Assembly: GCA_964551815.1 (NCBI GenBank) | Contig: CAZKEL010000050.1 | Coordinates: 1-18,813, forward strand | From: D37C17 sp964551815 | GTDB lineage: Bacteria > Fidelibacterota > Marinisomatia > SCGC-AAA003-L08 > D37C17 | Direction of reading: 5' to 3' | DNA: 18,813 bases | Shown: positions 15,028-18,813 of the stretch, in pieces | Layout: each line of letters starts with the position of its first letter | Position numbering within the stretch: position 1 is the first letter of the stretch | Program-made: the position numbers and the translations under genes | Notes under the pieces: model-generated | The model's input: the letters and a program-made list of their open reading frames with translations, nothing else | The model's database searches: none | What the model was told of the DNA's origin: nothing

Positions 15028-15410
15028 TAATTAACCTGAACTTTGTGTGTTGGTAGTTCTTTCAGCCAGCCTGAGATTTCTGTCCATTGATGGATAACAT
15101 AAAAAACCATTAAGGATAGGAAGAATGGAATCATTTCCACAAAATTTGCAGTAATCATATAAATGGTGAATCCTAAGACAAAAGCCATTCTTACCAACAT
15201 GCCCCCATAGACAATTTTGTAAAAATCCGCATTCTTTTTAGAAATGGCATACACAGCCAGATAATACCCCACCACAGCATTGAGGAGACTGATTGAAAAT
15301 GCACAAAGAAATTCAAACCAGTACTCACTTCCCCAAGTTAGGAATGGGAAAATTCCCACAGCTAATATGATGAGGGTTACCAGGGTTAATTTTTTTAAGA
15401 AGGAAATCAC
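15027..15410 (-). CDS. atpI: AtpI-like membrane protein of the atp operon
   Basis: The product has 127 residues with about four membrane helices (roughly 8-24, 32-54, 66-86, 90-108), no soluble domain, and a short polar tail. Sequence similarity to any one AtpI is weak to the eye. Size, topology and position between atpZ and atpB are those of the ATP synthase I protein, proposed to help c-ring assembly and, with AtpZ, divalent cation movement. The start is GTG and overlaps the atpZ stop by 4 bp (GTGA), and the stop overlaps the atpB start (TAATG), so the three are tightly coupled. Confidence 0.75.
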   Translation of the reverse strand: MISFLKKLTLVTLIILAVGIFPFLTWGSEYWFEFLCAFSISLLNAVVGYYLAVYAISKKNADFYKIVYGGMLVRMAFVLGFTIYMITANFVEMIPFFLSLMVFYVIHQWTEISGWLKELPTHKVQVN

Positions 15411-15604
15411 TTAGAAACTGATCTAATCAAATTATAGATGGATGCAAAGACTCCAAAAAACAGACCTGCCAATTGTCCCCAGGGGGAAGGGAGAGCAAAA
15501 TACTCCTCTGCTTTGCCACCCAGCCACAGACAAATGAGCATGGTTACTGCCATTTGAATTCCCAGCCCCGAGTATGCTAACCAGTTCTGTGACTTTTTTG
15601 GCAT
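15407..15604 (-). CDS. atpZ: AtpZ/AtpI-family small protein of the F-ATPase operon
   Basis: The product has 65 residues with two membrane helices (about 11-29 and 41-61) and a basic start (MPKKSQNW). The YSGLGIQMAVTMLICLWLGG segment followed by PWGQLAGLFFGVFASIYNLIR is characteristic of the AtpZ (putative F0F1-ATPase Ca/Mg transporter subunit) family. In Bacillus, atpZ and atpI have been linked to magnesium uptake. It is the first gene of the atp operon proper. No strong Shine-Dalgarno sequence is seen before the ATG. Confidence 0.85.
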   Translation of the reverse strand: MPKKSQNWLAYSGLGIQMAVTMLICLWLGGKAEEYFALPSPWGQLAGLFFGVFASIYNLIRSVSK

Positions 15605-15640
15605 TTTGGATATCTACAACCAAGATGTAAAAAAATAAGA

Positions 15641-15646
15641 ATTATA
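15641..15646 (-). promoter_or_regulatory. Candidate -10 box for the atp operon
   Basis: TATAAT on the - strand lies 37 bp ahead of atpZ in the AT-rich 57-bp gap after the bactofilin gene. No matching -35 hexamer is found at 16-18 bp, where the bactofilin 3' end lies. It may be an internal promoter or simply AT-rich sequence. Confidence 0.3.
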
Positions 15647-15661
15647 ATTTAAATGAGCTAA

Positions 15662-16030
15662 TCAGGATTCTGATTTAGCAGGTTGTGTATTTTTTACCAT
15701 ATTACATACGCCGTCAAACTTTGCGCCTTCCTCAATGGTTAATATGGATGCTTTTAAGTTTCCGTTTAATAGAGATGTATCCCCCAGCGTCACCTTTTTA
15801 TCCACTTCCAGGTCACCGTCTACCTTACCGCCGATGGTGGCATCTTTAGCAGATATATTACCGTTTACCACTGAACCATTTGCTGTTCTTACCGCACCAT
15901 TGGACTGGATATTTCCAAATACTTTCCCATATATGAGCAAGCTTCCGGAGACCTTTACATCTCCGTGAATTTCAAGCTCAGGTCCTAAAATGGAGCTGGT
16001 TTTACTTTCCGGTTTATCTGATTGAAACAT
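15662..16030 (-). CDS. Bactofilin
   Basis: The product has 122 residues with a single bactofilin (DUF583) core of about residues 14-110. This is a repeating beta-helix of short strands, each containing G-x-[ILV] turns (LEIHGDVKVSGSLLIYGKV, GNISAKDATIGGKVDGDLEV, TSLLNGNLKASILTIEEGA). The short disordered N-terminus and Lys/Ser-rich tail are usual. Bactofilins polymerise without nucleotides into membrane-associated filaments that organise cell-wall enzymes and, in some species, chromosome segregation proteins. The gene overlaps the upstream M23 peptidase by 17 bp, a pairing known from several phyla (for example CcmA with Csd1, BacA with LmdC). The parAB genes directly upstream fit that theme. 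Confidence 0.93.
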   Translation of the reverse strand: MFQSDKPESKTSSILGPELEIHGDVKVSGSLLIYGKVFGNIQSNGAVRTANGSVVNGNISAKDATIGGKVDGDLEVDKKVTLGDTSLLNGNLKASILTIEEGAKFDGVCNMVKNTQPAKSES

Positions 16031-16709
16031 CTTTTTCTTTATATTCAGGAATAATTTCCCTAGGATCTAACACCTGATCATTTTTCCAAATTTCAAAATG
16101 CAGGTGAGGTCCCTGGCTTTTTCCTGTATCTCCTACTTTGGCAATGATTTTGCCTCTGGCAATCTCATCTCCCACTGACACCATATTCGTATCGTTATGT
16201 CCATAAACGGTTAAAAAACCACCGGGATGTGCTACAATGATGGTGTTTCCTAAATGTTCATTCACCCCGGAAAAAACCACTTTCCCATCCGCAGGAATTT
16301 TAATCTCATCCCGATGCTGTGCTGCCACATCAACCCCTAAATGATTATCTTCAATACTCATACCCTTCGTCACATATCCCTTGACAGGGGGGATGTCAGG
16401 CAAGTCCAGATTATTGGTTACATAAAAAGCGGCAACAAAATTAGCATAAGAGTTTGCCGAATCCAATATTCCGCCATATTTAAGATCATTGATGACATTT
16501 CTCATCAGGTCCCGCTGATCTTTCATTTCATGTAATTGGCGGGTCAACGGTTCCTGATTCATTATTCTAAGACCACCGAGAATTGCCAACCCTATGAGTA
16601 TGATTCCAAAAAGCGTTAAGAACCGCAGAGTAAGTTTTGAAAGCTGGAAAGAACGACTGTAATCGTTTCTTTCAGATGCAAAAAATACTGTGTAATACTT
16701 CTTTTTCAA
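16014..16709 (-). CDS. Membrane-anchored M23 peptidoglycan endopeptidase
   Basis: The product has 231 residues: a short cytoplasmic tail beginning MKKKYYTVFF, one membrane helix (about 29-49), a brief coiled-coil-like section (52-77), then the M23/LytM domain (about 118-220). All catalytic residues are present: H123 and D127 (NHLGVD), H171 (YGHND), and H202 and H204 (GPHLHFE). The enzyme is therefore expected to be an active zinc peptidase that cleaves peptide cross-links. The start is TTG; an in-frame stop a few codons upstream prevents a longer form, and no clear ribosome-binding sequence is seen. The end overlaps the bactofilin gene by 17 bp, so the pair is probably made together, with the bactofilin placing the enzyme. 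Confidence 0.92.
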   Translation of the reverse strand: MKKKYYTVFFASERNDYSRSFQLSKLTLRFLTLFGIILIGLAILGGLRIMNQEPLTRQLHEMKDQRDLMRNVINDLKYGGILDSANSYANFVAAFYVTNNLDLPDIPPVKGYVTKGMSIEDNHLGVDVAAQHRDEIKIPADGKVVFSGVNEHLGNTIIVAHPGGFLTVYGHNDTNMVSVGDEIARGKIIAKVGDTGKSQGPHLHFEIWKNDQVLDPREIIPEYKEKDVSIR

Positions 16710-16752
16710 TGCGGTGACAGCTTATAAAATTAGAGGTTTTTAAAAGGCAGTG

Positions 16753-16767
16753 GCAAATATTATTTGC
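16753..16767. repeat. Inverted repeat between parB and the M23 gene
   Basis: GCAAAT and ATTTGC flank ATT, a perfect 15-bp hyphenated palindrome 6 bp after the parB stop and 43 bp before the M23 start. It could be an operator for the downstream genes or a weak hairpin. No U-tract follows on the - strand, so it is not a good terminator. Confidence 0.4.
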
Positions 16768-16773
16768 ACAATT

Positions 16774-17640
16774 TTAAATTAATTTGAGGATTCCCAGAAT
16801 GCGCTCAAGGTCTTCTTCTGAGGAGAAGTCAATTTGAATCTTCCCTTTACCTGATCTCTGCTTGTGTAATTTTACTCTTGTGGCGAACAGTTCTCTTAAA
16901 CTGGTTTCTAATTGTTCTATTTCCGGTGAAACAGGCAGGGCAATCTTTTTTATTTTTTTCTTTCCTGCAGCATTTCCCAATGCCTGCACAAGACCTTCTG
17001 TTTGGCGCACATTTAATCCTTCTTTCACAATTTTATGAAAGAGGGTAATCATCTGAAGTGACTTTCTAAGCCCTAATAAAGCTTTGGCATGACCATTGGA
17101 AATATCACCGTTCTTAAGCCCTTTCTTTATTTCAGGAGGTAATTTTAACAGTCGTAATTTATTGGCAATAGCAGGACGGCTTTTCCCTACTTTCTTAGCA
17201 ATATCTTCCTGAGACAGATCATATTTACCACTGAGAATAGCATAGCCCTCAGCCTCTTCAATAGGATTCAAATCCACCCGCTGTACATTCTCTACCAGGG
17301 CATATTCCATCATTTCCACATCTGCATCTACGGAAAGAATATAAACAGGAACTGTTTCAAGTCCTGCTTCTTTGGCTGCCCTTAAGCGCCGCTCACCGGC
17401 AATAAGCTCAAAATTTCCTGTAGTGGATTCCCTTACGGTAAGAGGTTGGAGGATGCCGTTTTCCTGAATGGATGCAATGAGTTCCTGCATCTTCTCACTA
17501 TCAAATTCCTGACGGGGTTGGTTCCGGTTGGGAGAGATTATATCAATAGGCAGGGCACCATCCAACTGGCCACCCTTGTCATCAGTGGAATAAGAAGTAA
17601 TAAGGGCTTCCAAACCCTTGCCCAATCTTTTTTCAGCCAT
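16774..17640 (-). CDS. parB: Chromosome-partitioning protein ParB (CTPase clamp)
   Basis: The product has 288 residues. The N-terminal RLGKGLEALI (5-14) is the conserved ParA-stimulating motif. The CTP-binding domain has GERRLRAAK (82-90) and ENVQRVDLNPIEEAEGY (117-133). The helix-turn-helix lies around 143-165 (LSQEDIAKKVGKSRPAIANKL), followed by GHAKALLGL, and a C-terminal dimerisation region ends the protein. It binds parS and spreads along DNA to guide origin segregation with ParA. Its start overlaps the parA end by 8 bp. Confidence 0.97.
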   Translation of the reverse strand: MAEKRLGKGLEALITSYSTDDKGGQLDGALPIDIISPNRNQPRQEFDSEKMQELIASIQENGILQPLTVRESTTGNFELIAGERRLRAAKEAGLETVPVYILSVDADVEMMEYALVENVQRVDLNPIEEAEGYAILSGKYDLSQEDIAKKVGKSRPAIANKLRLLKLPPEIKKGLKNGDISNGHAKALLGLRKSLQMITLFHKIVKEGLNVRQTEGLVQALGNAAGKKKIKKIALPVSPEIEQLETSLRELFATRVKLHKQRSGKGKIQIDFSSEEDLERILGILKLI

Positions 17641-18409
17641 TACGACTCAAGAATTCTGTTACCAGATTCATATAATTCTGTGCGCCCGTTGAGGTGGCAT
17701 CATAGAGCAGGATGGGTTTCCCGTGACTGGGTGCTTCCCCCAAACGAACATTACGTTTAATATAGGTTTCATATACTTTATCCCCAAAATATTCCTGCAA
17801 TTCCTGTACCACCTGCCGTGACAAATTCAGACGATGATCATACATGGTAATGAGAATCCCTTCAATTTCTAAGTCTTTATTTAAATGTTTCTGCACCAAT
17901 CTGATGGTATTGAGCAACTGGGACAGTCCCTCCAACGCATAATATTCACATTGGATGGGAATTACAATGGAATTGGCAGAGGTGAGCACATTGATGGTGA
18001 GCAGTCCCAATGAGGGCGGACTGTCAATTATGATGTATTTGTATTTCCCGGCAACATCCTCTAAAGATTCTTTCAACATAAGTTCACGTGAAAACAAACT
18101 CACCAGTTCTATTTCAGCCCCTACTAACTGTGCACTGGAGGGTGCAATATCTAAAAATTCCAATTCTGTCTTTTGAATGACATCTGAAATTTTTGCTTTT
18201 CCAATGATCACATCGTAAATAGACTTTTTATAGGAACCAACTTCAATACCTACCCCTGAAGTGGCATTTGCCTGGGGATCCATATCAATTAACAGGGTCG
18301 GCGTTTCAGTAACGGCCAGGTAGGCGGCAATATTCACTGCGGAGGTGGTCTTGCCTACACCACCCTTCTGGTTAGAAATGGCAATAATTTTTGTATCAAA
18401 TAGTTTCAT
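17633..18409 (-). CDS. parA: Chromosome-partitioning ATPase ParA/Soj
   Basis: The product has 258 residues. The deviant Walker A is KGGVGKTT (15-22), with signature K15 and K20. Walker A-prime is IDMDPQANAT (41-50), and Walker B is IIIDSPPSLG, about residue 125. There is no N-terminal helix-turn-helix domain, so it is the chromosomal Soj-type and not a plasmid ParA with a DNA-binding extension. The C-terminal RNVRLGEAPSHGKPI is typical of chromosomal ParA. It acts with ParB in origin segregation. The ATG has only a weak AGG upstream. Position ahead of parB and the atp operon matches an origin-proximal layout. Confidence 0.97.
   Translation of the reverse strand: MKLFDTKIIAISNQKGGVGKTTSAVNIAAYLAVTETPTLLIDMDPQANATSGVGIEVGSYKKSIYDVIIGKAKISDVIQKTELEFLDIAPSSAQLVGAEIELVSLFSRELMLKESLEDVAGKYKYIIIDSPPSLGLLTINVLTSANSIVIPIQCEYYALEGLSQLLNTIRLVQKHLNKDLEIEGILITMYDHRLNLSRQVVQELQEYFGDKVYETYIKRNVRLGEAPSHGKPILLYDATSTGAQNYMNLVTEFLSRNG
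18083..18092. promoter_or_regulatory. Candidate parS-like site inside parA
   Basis: TTCACGTGAA, a perfect 10-bp palindrome, contains the CACGTG core of the parS consensus TGTTTCACGTGAAACA. Over the full 16 bp (18080-18095) 11 positions match. It lies in the coding sequence of parA, and parS sites are often within or near parAB. The outer positions are poor, so it may be a degenerate or lineage-specific site, or chance. Confidence 0.4.
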
Positions 18410-18757
18410 AGGCCTGATGAAAGGGGTGGAAAATTTAGATGGCTGCGAATCCTAATTGCAATGGGAAGTCTCAATCAGTGATTTTTATTTCAACAATCGG
18501 GAGTTTGAATGCAGGAAGAAGAGGTAAGACGAAGGGTGTGTTACCTATGTATTGATTTTACATGGATTGATTTTACACTAATGACAAATAACCATTGACC
18601 AATGACCCATCTATGCCAAAGCTATTTACCCATCGTAACTTTAGTGTAGATGGACGATGGGCAAGCCAATGACTAATCAATCTACACTTACATCTTCATT
18701 GCATTACGATGTATAAACCGTTACGATTGACAAGTGACCATTGACTGGATTCGTCTT
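18410..18757. other. Intergenic region upstream of parA with the right repeat element
   Basis: About 350 bp hold no supportable gene. The part nearest parA (18410-18540) is unique sequence. On the - strand it contains a weak promoter-like pair (TTGCAA, 18-bp spacer, TAAATT) that I would not rely on. The rest is the modular repeat. No DnaA-box cluster or AT-rich unwinding element typical of an origin was found. Confidence 0.6.
18551..18745. repeat. Modular intergenic repeat, right copy
   Basis: Modules shared with the left element are TGACAAA/TGACCAA-type heptamers at 18582-18609, AATCAATCTACACT at 18675-18688, TACGATGTA at 18705-18713 followed after exactly 13 bp by TTGACAA, and TTACGATTGACAAGTGACCA at 18721-18740, identical to 259-278. 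It also has a 12-bp direct repeat ATTGATTTTACA (18551-18562 and 18566-18577) and two inverted pairs: CCCATCGT/ACGATGGG (18629-18636, 18654-18661) and AGTGTAGA/TCTACACT (18643-18650, 18681-18688). Compared with the left copy it has fewer heptamers and more structure. Confidence 0.8.
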
Positions 18758-18813
18758 TCACTTCTTTGCAACCAACACATGCTTCTCATAAACCTGTACT
18801 CCGTAAAAAATAT
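18758..18813 (-). CDS. C-terminal end of a gene entering from the right edge, possibly rsmG (partial)
   Basis: On the - strand an open frame enters from the edge and stops with TGA at 18760-18758 after 17 visible residues, IFYGVQVYEKHVLVAKK. The ending resembles the last strand of SAM-dependent methyltransferases such as RsmG (compare GERHLVVIK-type ends). RsmG is the usual neighbour upstream of parA in origin-proximal gene orders, which supports the guess. The fragment is too short for a firm call. The repeat element begins only about 12 bp after this stop. Confidence 0.4.
   Translation of the reverse strand, partial: IFYGVQVYEKHVLVAKK

Noticed and set aside
18509..18598. 29-codon + strand frame with GGGAG 5 nt upstream, ahead of parA
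   Set aside because: It runs into the repeat element, has low-complexity content from the 15-bp periodic repeat, and lies on the strand opposite both neighbours; probably chance.
18410..18757. Replication origin (oriC)
   Set aside because: No DnaA-box cluster (TTATNCACA type) and no clear AT-rich unwinding region are seen; only gene order hints at the origin being near.

Overview
The window looks like ordinary chromosome from a Gram-negative bacterium, at a guess one of the FCB-type lineages (Bacteroidetes-like or a candidate phylum such as Marinimicrobia or Cloacimonadota). The clues are a Kdo-transferase-like enzyme of the Bacteroidetes sequence type, an F-ATPase a subunit with a signal peptide and a His-rich N-terminus, a lipoprotein, a bactofilin and moderate-to-low GC. 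The phylum assignment is inference; there is no rRNA or marker gene here. A run of 100 Ns shows that this is a draft scaffold.

Layout. The left half is read on the + strand. It holds the tail of a BNR/beta-propeller protein, a short repeat array, a cell-surface sugar set (NeuB-type nonulosonate synthase, KdsC-type phosphatase, WaaA-type transferase, exported DUF3108 protein), a DUF4870 membrane protein, a DgkB/YegS-type lipid kinase, and a NatA/NatB-type ABC exporter. Most of these genes overlap or nearly touch. The + block ends near 7.1-7.5 kb, where a scaffold gap lies. A perfect palindromic terminator at 7544-7571 separates it from the - strand block.

The right half is read on the - strand. 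In transcription order it holds parA, parB, an M23 endopeptidase, a bactofilin, atpZ, an atpI-like gene, the complete F-ATPase set atpB-E-F-H-A-G-D-C, and a LysM lipoprotein. A short reading-frame end at the right edge could be the last residues of rsmG. The order rsmG-parA-parB-atp is the familiar origin-proximal arrangement, here with a bactofilin/peptidase pair inserted. The ATP synthase is predicted to be proton-coupled from the c-subunit residues.

Both ends of the window carry the same family of short modular intergenic repeats. They are built from 7-bp TGACMAA units, an AATCAATCTACACT module, and a TACGATGTA box set exactly 13 bp before TTGACAA. This is the most unexplained sequence here. 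I found no CRISPR array, tRNA, rRNA, transposase or phage gene, and no clear undescribed multi-gene system. The best leads are the repeat family, the possibly altered substrate of the NeuB-type enzyme, a parS-like palindrome inside parA, and an artificial scaffold gap.
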